Below are positions 9,809 to 19,069 of a stretch of 64,000 bases of DNA, one piece after another. The notes under the pieces were generated by a model that had not been told where the DNA came from, searched no databases, and was given only the letters and a program-made list of their open reading frames with translations. The position numbers and the translations under genes were made by a program. Each line of letters opens with the position of its first letter. Within the stretch, counting starts at the first letter, position 1. Origin of the DNA: Planctomycetota bacterium (GTDB lineage Bacteria; Planctomycetota; SZUA-567; H5-PLA8); NCBI GenBank assembly GCA_023150555.1, contig JAKLKQ010000032.1:1-64000 (forward strand). The letters run 5' to 3'.

Positions 9809-11428
9809 CTACTTCACCGGCACGGCCTTCGTGCCAGCTTTCGTCTTGCGCGCCGAGTCCTTCTCCTTCTCTTTCGCCTTCTGCTCCAGCGGGTCGGGGA
9901 GTTCGGGCGTCCAGCAGGTGACACGGTTGCGCCCGCCGTGCTTGCTGGCGTAGAGCGCGCGGTCGGCGCGGCCGATCAACTGCTGCCCGTTCAGGCCGCT
10001 GCGGAAGAGGGCCACGCCGATGCTGAGCGTGATCGGGATCGCCTGGTTCTTCTCGCCGCGGAAGACGGTGCGTTCTACGGCCTGGCGCAGCCGTTCGGCG
10101 GTCTGCTGCGCGGCCTCGGGCGTGGCGCCGGGCATCAGGATCGCCATCTCCTCGCCGCCGTAGCGGAAGGCCATGTCTCCGGCGCGCAGCCCCGAACGCA
10201 GCACGCGCGCGACGCCCTTCAGGATCAGGTCGCCCGAGAGGTGCCCGTGTGTGTCGTTGACCTGCTTGAAGTGATCAATGTCGCACAAGAGCAACCCGAA
10301 GGGCCGCGCGCCGCCCCCCACCTCGGCGCGCAGCAACTCCAGGTGCGACAGGAAGTGCCGCTTGATGAAGAGGTCCGTCAACTGGTCGGTGATGGCGCGG
10401 CGGTCGTCTTCGTCTTTCTTCATCGCCAGCGCGATGTGCTTGGCCGACTCGACGAGCAGTTCCTCGACGGCCTCGAGCCCCGCGTGCGCGGGGTCCATGT
10501 CGTCGGCCTGCGCGCGGATGCGCAGCACACCGACGGGCTTCTGGTCGGCCATCAGGGGCACGCAGACGATCAGCGCGCTCTCGCCGCCGCCGGTGCGGTG
10601 CAGCGCGGCGGGGATCTTCTGGCGCAGCGTGCGGCGCTGGTCCAGCGCGCGCGCGGCATGCCTGCATGCGGAAGGCCCGTAGTCGAGGCGTTCGAGCAGG
10701 GCTTCCAGGGCGGCGTCGGGGTTCTGGCGCGCGGCGTCGGCTTCGGGGCTGTTGGCGGCGCGCAGCCACTGCACCTTCGCGACGGGGAACTCGCCGGCGG
10801 CCAGGTGGGCCTCGAAGCGCAGGCGTGCGCCTTCGGCGCTGACCTTGGCGTCCTTCAGGTCCGGGCCGGCGGCGTTGTCGCCCAGGCCGCCGGGTTCGAA
10901 GCAGAGGAACGCTTCCTCCTGGCTGCCGGTCTTCAGGTACGCGGCGGGCTGCACGCCTTCGCGGCCGTCGCCGCTGGCCGCAAACAGCGCAACCTCGCGG
11001 GCCTCGAAGAGTTCGCCCAGCAGCGTCAGGATGCGGTGCAGGCGGTCGCCGCGGTCGGGGATGGCCGTGCTGCGGTGGATCTCGCGCATCAGGGCCAGGC
11101 CTTCGGCCTGGATGCGCAGCCGGCGCGCCTGCAGCAGCGCCATGTCGCGTTCGGCGGCGGTGCGCGCGGCGTCGCGGCGCGCGGCGTCGGTGATGCGGCG
11201 CATGCGCAGGACTTCCCAACTCGCGAGCAGGATCCCAATGCCGGCCCCGGCGATCAGCAGCGCGGCGGCGAGCGAGGTATCGCCCAGCGGCCCGGCCGGC
11301 CAGCGCCCGATGCCCAGGATGTGCAGCGCCGAGAGCCCGCCGCAGGCGAACAGCAGCAACCCGGCGCCGAACGGCGCGAAGGCCTCGAGGAGGACCAGCG
11401 GGCGGGGGAGCGCGGCGCGGCGGCTCAT
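9809..11428 (-). CDS. GGDEF-domain protein (diguanylate cyclase), N-terminal TM helices plus GAF-like region
   Basis: LLLCDIDHFKQVNDTHGHLSGDLILKGVARVLRSGLRAGDMAFRYGGEEMAILMPG. Confidence 0.9.
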   Translation of the reverse strand: MSRRAALPRPLVLLEAFAPFGAGLLLFACGGLSALHILGIGRWPAGPLGDTSLAAALLIAGAGIGILLASWEVLRMRRITDAARRDAARTAAERDMALLQARRLRIQAEGLALMREIHRSTAIPDRGDRLHRILTLLGELFEAREVALFAASGDGREGVQPAAYLKTGSQEEAFLCFEPGGLGDNAAGPDLKDAKVSAEGARLRFEAHLAAGEFPVAKVQWLRAANSPEADAARQNPDAALEALLERLDYGPSACRHAARALDQRRTLRQKIPAALHRTGGGESALIVCVPLMADQKPVGVLRIRAQADDMDPAHAGLEAVEELLVESAKHIALAMKKDEDDRRAITDQLTDLFIKRHFLSHLELLRAEVGGGARPFGLLLCDIDHFKQVNDTHGHLSGDLILKGVARVLRSGLRAGDMAFRYGGEEMAILMPGATPEAAQQTAERLRQAVERTVFRGEKNQAIPITLSIGVALFRSGLNGQQLIGRADRALYASKHGGRNRVTCWTPELPDPLEQKAKEKEKDSARKTKAGTKAVPVK

Positions 11429-11456
11429 GCGCCGCTCCCGTATGGAAAGAGCGGAA

Positions 11457-11951
11457 TTACGGTCGCGCGGCGGACGGCGTCTGCAAAGTGGAGGACTCGA
11501 AGGAGAGCAGCGGCGCCAAGCGTTCGGCCAGCGCCGGACTGAGGCCCTTGATCGCGGCCAGATCCTGAGCATTGCGGAAGGGCCCGTGCTCCTCGCGGTG
11601 CTTCACGATCGCGGCGGCGCGCTTGGGGCCGATGCCCGGGAGCAGTTCCAGCTCCTTCGCGGTGGCCGTGTTGGGGTTCAGCTTGGCTGGAGATTCTGGC
11701 GCGGAGAAGCTTGCCGAGGCCGCGGATGCCGGCACCACGCGCACGGCTTGGCCGGGCGCGGCCGGACCCGTCATGGCGCGCATCGCCAGGAAGAGCGCAG
11801 GAATGCCCAGCACGACCAGCAGCCATACGGTCAACTCGCCGCGAGTGAGGGTCCACGGTCCTGTAACGGAGTCCCGCTTCTTAACATCGTGCAGAAGCGC
11901 GGACGACTTTAGGGGAATCGAAGGCGGCGCGTCCAAATTCTTGCTCCACAA
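11457..11951 (-). CDS. ComEA-like helix-hairpin-helix DNA-binding protein, membrane anchored
   Basis: KLNPNTATAKELELLPGIGPKRAAAIVKHREEHGPFRNAQDLAAIKGLSPALAERLAPLL after a TM helix. Confidence 0.88.
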   Translation of the reverse strand: MWSKNLDAPPSIPLKSSALLHDVKKRDSVTGPWTLTRGELTVWLLVVLGIPALFLAMRAMTGPAAPGQAVRVVPASAASASFSAPESPAKLNPNTATAKELELLPGIGPKRAAAIVKHREEHGPFRNAQDLAAIKGLSPALAERLAPLLSFESSTLQTPSAARP

Positions 11952-12017
11952 GTGCAGCGGTAATAAAAAGTTACGGCTGTCATGATACCGCTGCTCGGTA
12001 CCCGAACAAGTGTGGGC

Positions 12018-12296
12018 TCAAAGGCCCTGTTTGCCTGCCATCGCGATGCCCATCAGTATTCCGGCCCACACCACGTAAAGCAGCAGTTGCATCAGCGAGA
12101 AGCGCAGCTTCCCGCCGTCGTCGCTGAGCGAACCGCGGACGCCCAGAACAAAGAAGGCCCCGGCCAGCCAGGCAAACAACATCAGGCCCGACCAGCGCGC
12201 CATGCCGGCGAAGAGCACGCTCGCGAACATGCAGAACCCCAGGACCACCATCTGCGTGGCGTATTCTTCGTCGTCGTGCTGTGGCGGCGCGTTCAT
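12018..12296 (-). CDS. Small hypothetical membrane protein
   Basis: 92 aa, MNAPPQHDDEEYATQMVVLGFCMFASVLFAGMARWSGLMLFAWLAGAFFVLG...; overlaps the upstream gene stop. Confidence 0.7.
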   Translation of the reverse strand: MNAPPQHDDEEYATQMVVLGFCMFASVLFAGMARWSGLMLFAWLAGAFFVLGVRGSLSDDGGKLRFSLMQLLLYVVWAGILMGIAMAGKQGL

Positions 12297-13618
12297 TGCT
12301 GCGCCTTGCGCATGGCCGCGCGCAGTTCGTCCTTATGCATGCGGATCGCGCGCAGCGGGAAGAGGCTGCGGGGGTTGACCGGCCCGGCGGGAGTCATGAC
12401 GATCCAGTCGGTGAGGCGCTCGATGGGGTGTCTGGCGCGTTGGCCGGCCTTCATGCGCGCGATGTTGAACGGTTCGCTGGCCAGCGTGGCGTCCAGTTCG
12501 CCGCTCTCGGTCGCTTCGTGGACCTCGAACCAGAGGTGCTCGCGTTCGTTCTCGCCGCCGCCGTCGATCTCGTAGCCGAGTTTCGCGATCGCCGGGCACT
12601 GGAACTCTTTCAAGTCTTCGGCCACGGCGCTGAAGACCGCATAGGTTTTGCGCGCGCGGTCGGCCATTACCTCGGTGGCCGCGCCGGTGAAGTGCATGAT
12701 CGTATGGTCGGAGATGGGGCCGGACAGGAACTTGCTGGGGCGCACCTTGCCGCCGCCGAAGAGGCGCCCCACGAAGCCGGTGGACTCGGGCTCGCAGAGA
12801 ATCGAGCGGTCCTTGCTGTGGGAGGCGTCGTCCGGGCCGTCCCGGTACTGGTGGACGTATTTCGCCTCGGCCAGGCGGTTGAACTCGGAGACCTCGACCA
12901 GGCGGACCGCGCCGCCGGGATGGCAGACCTCGTAGGCGTCCATCGACGGCTGGATCTGCTTCTCGAGGATCAGGAAGGCCAGCAGGCGCAGCAGGTCCGC
13001 GCCGCCGAGTTGCAGGAGATCGGTAGAAGGATCCAGGATGTCGTAGTCGAATCCGCCGATTTCGGCCAAGCCGTGGGAGTGCAGCCAGCGCACGGGGTGG
13101 CGCTCGTCGCCGGCTTCGCTGCGGATCGCGTGCAGGCAGAAGATGGCCTCGACGTCCAGGTCCGCGTCGTGGCTGAGTTCGTCGTCGAGCCACGCGATCG
13201 ACCACATGCGGCCCGAGATGTGGTCCGCCACGCCGACGCCCTCGCGCCCGGCCGCCGCGCGCAGGAAGCGCAGCGCGAGCTTGCGGTCGCGCAGGACGTG
13301 CGCCTTCTCGCTTTCCATGCGCAGCGCCACCATCGAGCGCGCCGAGAGCAGGGCCTCCTTCTCCTCGGGCAGCAGGCCCACCGAGTACTCGAGCAGCTCC
13401 GGCGGCGGCATGAGTTGCTCAGGCGGGCAGAGGATCGTCGCGCGGCCCCACTGCGGATGGCGCAGCGCCATCTCCCACGACGCGCCGTCCTCCCGCTTGA
13501 TCTCGGCTTCCATTCCGGCATCGCGCAGCGCGAGGAAATCGGCCGGGCGCGGCGGCAGCTTGCCGCGGAAGAAGGCCGAGCCCAGGAAAGGGACCTTGCG
13601 TTTGAGCCAGTCGAACAT
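12293..13618 (-). CDS. DUF4026/DUF2314-like protein
   Basis: MFDWLKRKVPFLGSAFF...; C-terminal EREHLWFEVHEATESGELDATLASEPFNIARMKAGQRARHPIERLTDWIVMTPAGPVNPRSL, resembling DUF2314. Confidence 0.7.
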   Translation of the reverse strand: MFDWLKRKVPFLGSAFFRGKLPPRPADFLALRDAGMEAEIKREDGASWEMALRHPQWGRATILCPPEQLMPPPELLEYSVGLLPEEKEALLSARSMVALRMESEKAHVLRDRKLALRFLRAAAGREGVGVADHISGRMWSIAWLDDELSHDADLDVEAIFCLHAIRSEAGDERHPVRWLHSHGLAEIGGFDYDILDPSTDLLQLGGADLLRLLAFLILEKQIQPSMDAYEVCHPGGAVRLVEVSEFNRLAEAKYVHQYRDGPDDASHSKDRSILCEPESTGFVGRLFGGGKVRPSKFLSGPISDHTIMHFTGAATEVMADRARKTYAVFSAVAEDLKEFQCPAIAKLGYEIDGGGENEREHLWFEVHEATESGELDATLASEPFNIARMKAGQRARHPIERLTDWIVMTPAGPVNPRSLFPLRAIRMHKDELRAAMRKAQQ

Positions 13619-13781
13619 GGTGTGGCCTCCGGGCTTGCAGGCGATTGTACGTGGGACGCAACGGGGAGCAACCGCTGGCGGGATTTGGCGGATGCGCTGG
13701 CGCGCGCGGCAAACGGGCATACGATAAGGGCAGTCCAACGCATTCTTCCCAAGGCAACGCCGCACGAAAGAGGGGACTTCC

Positions 13782-14849
13782 ATGGCCAAATCGAAGCTCA
13801 CCGGACCCGTCAAGACCGCCATCGCCGGCCTGGGCCGCGCGGGGTGGGGCATCCATGCGCGCATCCTGAAGACCCGGCAGGACTTTCAACTCGTAGCCGT
13901 GATCGACCCCGAAGCCGAACGCCGCGCCGAAGCCGAGCGCGACTTCCCGGGCTGCAAGGGGTACGCCGACTGGAAAAGGTTCCTCGACGATCCCAACGGC
14001 GCCGAACTGGTCGTCATCGCGACGGCCTCGATCGCGCACGTGCCGATGTCCATCGACGCGCTGAAGAAGGGCTTCCACGTGATGACCGAGAAGCCCATGG
14101 CGACGAACCTCAAGGACGCCGACAAGGTCCTAAAGGTGGCCAAGAAGGCCAAGGGCCTCTTCACGGTGCACCAGAACCACCGCGAGGACGCGGACTTGCA
14201 TCACCTGCTGAGCATCTTTGATTCGGGGCTGCTGGGCCGGGTCTTCTACATCCGCATGTTCAGCGCGGGCTTCCGGCGCCGCAACGACTGGCAGACGCTG
14301 CGCAAGTTCGGCGGCGGCACCCTGAACAACACCTGCCCGCACAACATCGACGAGTGCCTGCAACTCCTGCAGAGCCCGGTGGTTGACGTGTGGGGCGACC
14401 TCCAGCAGGCCGTCAGCGCGGGCGACACCGAGGACCACGTCCAGGTCATGATGCGGGGCAAGAACGGCCGCGTCATCGAGATCGTCGTCACCAGCGCCTG
14501 CGCGATTCCTCAGCCGCACTGGCTGGTCTTGGGCACCAAGGGCACGCTGATCAGCGAAGGCAAAGAGTTCTACATCAAGCACTTGGACCCGGCGAAGCCG
14601 CTGCCCAAGCTGAAGGTCAATGCCGCTCTCGCGGTGCCCGGCCGCAAGTACGGCGTCGTGGGCGGCGAGGAACTGAGCTTCCTCGAGAAGCGCGTGCCCG
14701 CCGCGCCTCCGGAGATGGCGAAGAACCTCTACAGCGAACTGTACCGCTCGATCCGCGAGGGCAAGAAGGCTTGGATCACGCCGGAGAGCGTCCGCGAGCA
14801 GATCCGCGTCATCGCGGCGGCGCGCAAAGGGACCAAGTTCAAGGGCTAG
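13782..14849 (+). CDS. Gfo/Idh/MocA family oxidoreductase
   Basis: VKTAIAGLGRAGWGIHARILK; DPEAERRAEAE; VMTEKPMATNLKDADKVLKVAKK; GGGTLNNTCPHNIDECLQLL. Confidence 0.94.
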   Translation: MAKSKLTGPVKTAIAGLGRAGWGIHARILKTRQDFQLVAVIDPEAERRAEAERDFPGCKGYADWKRFLDDPNGAELVVIATASIAHVPMSIDALKKGFHVMTEKPMATNLKDADKVLKVAKKAKGLFTVHQNHREDADLHHLLSIFDSGLLGRVFYIRMFSAGFRRRNDWQTLRKFGGGTLNNTCPHNIDECLQLLQSPVVDVWGDLQQAVSAGDTEDHVQVMMRGKNGRVIEIVVTSACAIPQPHWLVLGTKGTLISEGKEFYIKHLDPAKPLPKLKVNAALAVPGRKYGVVGGEELSFLEKRVPAAPPEMAKNLYSELYRSIREGKKAWITPESVREQIRVIAAARKGTKFKG

Positions 14850-15106
14850 CCTGACCCGGATAACGCCTAATGCTCGACGTGCAGGCGGGAAATTTTTCAT
14901 GCGGTGAAGCGGATTATCGGACGATACAGCCCTTGCGGGGGCAACGAGTTGCAGCGGAAAGGAGCGCGTGGAAGGTCTTGCGCACGGCGGGCTTGCGCAC
15001 TGTGCAGCATGGAATTCGCGAGCAAATCAGGTACTCTTTCCCGAATCGTTTTGGACGTTGCCCGTCTGGCAATTGTAGGGGGGAGGGCCTTTTGGAGGCT
15101 TTCAAC

Positions 15107-15661
15107 ATGTCGAAGCATAAGACGTTGCGCCGCTTGGCCTTCCCTGCGTTGGGAGTGCTGGTGGTGCTGGTCGCAGGAAGCGTTGGCCGGGTGGCCGGCG
15201 TCGCTGAAGGCAAGTACGTCGAGTCGCTGCCGAACTTCGAGCTGAAGGATCCGGCGGAGGCCGTGCACACCGACGAGTCGCTGGCGGGCCACGCCGCGGT
15301 CTTCATCGTCACGATTCCCAACGTGAAGCACGGCGAGCTGCAAGGCCAGTGGAAGCGCTACCTTACGAAGAAGGAAGAGTGGCCCGCCGAAGGCCCCAAG
15401 CTGATCATTCTGGAAGACATGAGCCAGTCCGAGTTCAAGGACAAGGCGCTGGCCAAGATGAAGGAGAAGTACAAGGCCGGTGCGCAGCCGATCCTGCTGC
15501 TGGACAACGACGGAAACGCGCGCCGGAGCTTCCGTATCATCAATGATGAGACGGTCTTGCTGATCTTCAACAAGGAAGGCAAGCTCGTGAAGGCCTACGA
15601 CGAGAAGCCCACGATCGAAGACGCGCGCGACATCCGCAAGCTGGTGGACACGCTGAAGTAA
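15107..15661 (+). CDS. Exported thioredoxin-fold-like protein of unknown function (no Cys in mature part)
   Basis: ATG after tttggagg; signal-anchor MSKHKTLRRLAFPALGVLVVLVAGSVG; PILLLDNDGNARRSFRIINDETVLLIFNKEGKLVKAYDEKP. Confidence 0.65.
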   Translation: MSKHKTLRRLAFPALGVLVVLVAGSVGRVAGVAEGKYVESLPNFELKDPAEAVHTDESLAGHAAVFIVTIPNVKHGELQGQWKRYLTKKEEWPAEGPKLIILEDMSQSEFKDKALAKMKEKYKAGAQPILLLDNDGNARRSFRIINDETVLLIFNKEGKLVKAYDEKPTIEDARDIRKLVDTLK

Positions 15662-15698
15662 CTGCGGCTACCCGGCGAACTGCGGGGGAAACGGAAAG

Positions 15699-15726
15699 GC
15701 GGGCTCTTCGGAGCCCGTCTTTTTTG
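15699..15726 (+). terminator. Rho-independent terminator after the 15107-15661 gene
   Basis: cGGGCTC-TTCG-GAGCCCg followed by tcTTTTTTT. Confidence 0.9.
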
Positions 15727-15745
15727 TTGCCAAATTTTGGCAACA
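15725..15745. repeat. Perfect inverted repeat TGTTGCCAA-att-TTGGCAACA
   Basis: Direct reading. Confidence 0.8.
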
Positions 15746-15856
15746 AGATTTGTCACTTCGCGTGGTCCAATGGCGCTTCGAGTCACAATGACCGGATTTG
15801 TTACCATTTAGCACGATTGCCGCAACGTGCAGGGATTTTTCCGCATCCGTTTTATT

Positions 15857-15910
15857 GGAGTTACAAGATCACGTTCTTGGACTTACAAGATCGGATTTAA
15901 GGACTTACGG
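15857..15910. repeat. Three direct repeats GGA(G/C)TTAC(AAGATC) at exactly 22-bp spacing
   Basis: GGAGTTACAAGATC at 15857, GGACTTACAAGATC at 15879, GGACTTACGG at 15901. Confidence 0.8.
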
Positions 15911-16010
15911 GAGCGAAACCTGGGGCCTAGAATGCCGCGCCGCAGCCCGAAGCGGCACCGTCGGGAATTGGAAGGGTTGACCGTAAAGATGTAAAATGGC
16001 GTTAGTAAAA

Positions 16011-16109
16011 GAGCCGAAGCGCGGTTTAACGCGCCCCGTTGGGGCTCGGCTCCTTAAAGGCGATGCTTTCCAGGGGCGTTGCCCCTACGGCTACTTTAGC
16101 GTCGCCTTT
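16011..16109. repeat. REP-like / structured intergenic element of two nested stem-loops
   Basis: GAGCCGA(16011-16017)/TCGGCTC(16046-16052) enclosing GCGCG/CGCGC; AAAGGCGA(16056-16063)/TCGCCTTT(16102-16109) enclosing AGGGGC-GTT-GCCCCT. Confidence 0.6.
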
Positions 16110-16187
16110 CTGGCGAGTTGATTTCGCCTCGAAATCCTGCCCCAATTCCGTTCTCTATGCTCTCTGTGGCGAATGCCGTTGTTGGAC

Positions 16188-17405
16188 TCACTTCCCGCCG
16201 CGCTTGGCCCAGACCATCCAGCCGAACTCGAGTTGATCGAGCTTCTGGCCGTAGGCTTCGCTCAGCGCGTCGGCGCTGCTCTTGCCTTCCGCGAAGAGCC
16301 CCGGGAGCTTGGCGAAGGCCAGGCCGTCGCGTTCGTAGAGGTACTTCGCGATCGCCCAGCACTGCTGGTAGTCGAGCGCCGACATGCCGACCTCGTCGAG
16401 CGTGAAGACGGTGGCCCATTGCCGCGCCTTCTTGGCGTTGAGGGCCTGTGCGATGGCCTTCGTCCAGTCGGCTTCGAAGGCCACCTCGTTCTGCTCGTAG
16501 CGCACCGAGTAGCAGACGGGCGCGGCGAAGACGAGCGACTCGCAGAGGCTCGAGAAGCCGCCCGCGAACCACAGCGGCACCTTGTTCTCGGTGCTCTGCC
16601 GCACCAGCATCTGCCCGAAGCTGAAGACCGCGACGTGTCCCAGGCCGAAGCCCTTGGGCGGCACGACCAGGTCGCGACGGATCACGGTCAGGTTGCGGCT
16701 GCCGAAGCTGCTCGTCTTCTTCGCCAGCGCCTTCCAGTTCTCGTCGAGGTCCTTGTTCGAAGGGTCGGCGGCGACGTAGTCGAGGTACTTCAAATAATTG
16801 GCCTCGTTCTCGACGACGGCAATGTGCAGGTCTTCCGGCGTGCCGCGCAGGAAGGCGGCGCCGGTGCGTGCGCGCAGTTTCTGCGCGACCTGCTCGAACA
16901 AGAGCGCCGTGCCGCGCGCTTCGCTGGGGCTGGTCTGGAAGTGTCCGGTCACCTGGCGGGTCTCGAAGTCGATAAAGCCCATGCCGAGCTGCTTCTCGCG
17001 CAAAGCGTAACCCTTGTGCCGCGCGTCGCGGTCCAGGCGCTTGCCTTCGGCTTCCAGGCGTTCGATGTGGGCCTTGCCGCGCACGCATTGCGTGCACGGC
17101 AGCCAGCCCAGGCTCGCCTCAGCCGGCGGGGCTTCCTCGTTCTCGAAGAGTACGTACAGCAGCTTCAGGCTGGGCGAGACGGCGCGCCCGGTGTTGTTGC
17201 AGGGCGCGCAGTCGGCCGGGGGCGGCTCGGGGCGCTGGGCGATCTCCAGGCCGTCGTCGCCGGCGGGCGGCTTGGGTTGCACCGGTGCATCGCCGGGCGT
17301 GGCGGGGCCGGGTTCCTCGGCGGCCAGCAGCCCGCTGATAAGGAGGCAGCTCATCACGAGTGCACGGGTGCAGGTCGAGGAACGAAGCACGCGGCGGATC
17401 TCCAT
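16188..17405 (-). CDS. Exported hypothetical protein with CxxC pairs (DUF1570-like peptidase-type fold suspected)
   Basis: Signal peptide MEIRRVLRSSTCTRALVMSCLLISGLLAAEEP; CAPC...CTQC; VPLWFAGGFSSLCESLVFAAP. Confidence 0.7.
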   Translation of the reverse strand: MEIRRVLRSSTCTRALVMSCLLISGLLAAEEPGPATPGDAPVQPKPPAGDDGLEIAQRPEPPPADCAPCNNTGRAVSPSLKLLYVLFENEEAPPAEASLGWLPCTQCVRGKAHIERLEAEGKRLDRDARHKGYALREKQLGMGFIDFETRQVTGHFQTSPSEARGTALLFEQVAQKLRARTGAAFLRGTPEDLHIAVVENEANYLKYLDYVAADPSNKDLDENWKALAKKTSSFGSRNLTVIRRDLVVPPKGFGLGHVAVFSFGQMLVRQSTENKVPLWFAGGFSSLCESLVFAAPVCYSVRYEQNEVAFEADWTKAIAQALNAKKARQWATVFTLDEVGMSALDYQQCWAIAKYLYERDGLAFAKLPGLFAEGKSSADALSEAYGQKLDQLEFGWMVWAKRGGK

Positions 17406-17601
17406 ATCGGCCTGAAATCTTAGACGATTCGGAAGCATGCGTGTAAGGATTTTAGTCGTACAGGAGTGCCCTGCACCTTGCGTGGGCCTGGGAACCGGGT
17501 AAAAATAGGTTTCTGCTTCCCACGCGGCAGCGGAACACGCAGGGCTGCACACGCCGCATCCGATCCCGGATGCCGGCGGCCTCCTGACCACGGAGAGCGC
17601 C

Positions 17602-19041
17602 ATGGCCGAGTCAAAACGCGGTACGGCTCCCAACGGCGAAGACGAAGGCGGCGAACTCAACCGCGAAGACGAAGCCAACGAGGCGCTGCTGGCGATCCAC
17701 GGCGCGCACGACTTGAGCGGCTTCCGCGAGGTCCTGGAGGACCAGGCCAGCGCGCTGGTGGACTGCGAGCGCACGGTCTTCTTCCAGGCCGAACGCGAGG
17801 ATTCCGTCACGAACCTCGTCGCGATCCGCGAGAAGGACGGCAGCCGCATCTGCTTCCCGTTCGGCGAGGGGATCGCCGGGACGGTCGCGAAGGACAACGG
17901 CTACTACCTGACCAACACGCCGAAGGAAGACGACCTCTACACCGCCGCGCTGGACGGCCTGCCGGAGATCCAGGTGCGCAACGTCCTGAGCGCCGCGATG
18001 TTCGACGGGGACGAGACCGTCGGCGTGCTGCAGTGCCTGAACAAGCGCGGCGGGGGCTTCGAGGAAGACGACGCGTTCTGGCTGCAGCGCCTGGCCGAGC
18101 ACGGCGCGCTGGCCTTCGTGCGGCTGAAGCGCGCGGCCGACGGATGGAACTTGGCGCGGGACTTGGCCGAGGCCGTCGCCGCGTCGGTGGACGACAAGCA
18201 CGTCAGCACCGTCGGCCACGCCGACCGCACGCGCCAGGTGGCGCTGGCCATCGGCCGCGATATGAACCTGCAGGACGACGAACTGCGTGAGCTGGAACTG
18301 GCCGCGCTGCTGCACGACATCGGGCGCCTGGGCCTGAGCCCCGAGGCCTTCGAGTGGGCCGGGGGACCGGGCAGCGCGGCGCAGCGCTACGCTGCGCCCA
18401 ACGAGCGCCTGCACCTGGTACTGACCGAGGCCCTGCTGCGCAACCTGAAGCTGCCGGAGTCGCTGGCGAACCTGGCGACGATCGCGCTCAGCCACCACGA
18501 GAAGGCCGACGGCACCGGCTTCCCGCGCGGGAAGAAGACCGCCGACCTGCCGCGCGGCGCGCGGATCCTGGCGGTGGCCAACGAGTTCGACCTGCTGACG
18601 ACGGGCCGTTCGGCCTTGAGCAACGGCAAGGTAATGAGCGACGAGCAGGCCGTGCGTTCGCTGAAGGAGCGCGCCGGCAAGGAGTTCGACCCCGCGGTGG
18701 TCGACCGCCTGATCCGCAACAAGCTCTACGAGATCGAGAAGCGGCGCTTCCCGCGCTGCGCGTACGAGACCCCGCTGGAAGTCACCGTTCTGGGCGGGGC
18801 GAAGGGCGAAGGCAAGGCCGGGCCTCAGGTGCTGCAGACGCAGGCGCTGGACCTCTCGGAAGGCGGCATCCTCTTCCGCAGCGAGACCAAGCTGCCCGCC
18901 GACGCGCTGGTGAAGCTGAAGATCCACCTGCCGACCGAGGTCCTGGACGCCGTCGCCCGCATCGCCCGCGTGATGCCCGGCGACGACGCCAAGACCTTCA
19001 AGATCGGCGCGTACTTCCTGTGGTATGGCTCGCAGAGCTGA
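17602..19041 (+). CDS. GAF + HD-GYP-type phosphohydrolase + C-terminal PilZ-like domain
   Basis: GAF-like N-terminus (FPFGEGIAGTVAKDNGYYLTNTP); LLHDIGRLGLS; LSHHEKADGTGFPRG; C-terminal RCAYETPLEVTVLGG...ALDLSEGGILFRSETKLPADALVKLKI (PilZ-like). Confidence 0.87.
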   Translation: MAESKRGTAPNGEDEGGELNREDEANEALLAIHGAHDLSGFREVLEDQASALVDCERTVFFQAEREDSVTNLVAIREKDGSRICFPFGEGIAGTVAKDNGYYLTNTPKEDDLYTAALDGLPEIQVRNVLSAAMFDGDETVGVLQCLNKRGGGFEEDDAFWLQRLAEHGALAFVRLKRAADGWNLARDLAEAVAASVDDKHVSTVGHADRTRQVALAIGRDMNLQDDELRELELAALLHDIGRLGLSPEAFEWAGGPGSAAQRYAAPNERLHLVLTEALLRNLKLPESLANLATIALSHHEKADGTGFPRGKKTADLPRGARILAVANEFDLLTTGRSALSNGKVMSDEQAVRSLKERAGKEFDPAVVDRLIRNKLYEIEKRRFPRCAYETPLEVTVLGGAKGEGKAGPQVLQTQALDLSEGGILFRSETKLPADALVKLKIHLPTEVLDAVARIARVMPGDDAKTFKIGAYFLWYGSQS

Positions 19042-19069
19042 GAAACGATAAAGGGCACCCGGACGGCGC

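Noticed and set aside
12281-14221. 646-aa plus-strand ORF
   Set aside because: Antisense to the DUF2314-type gene and out of frame with the Gfo/Idh/MocA oxidoreductase; composition artefact
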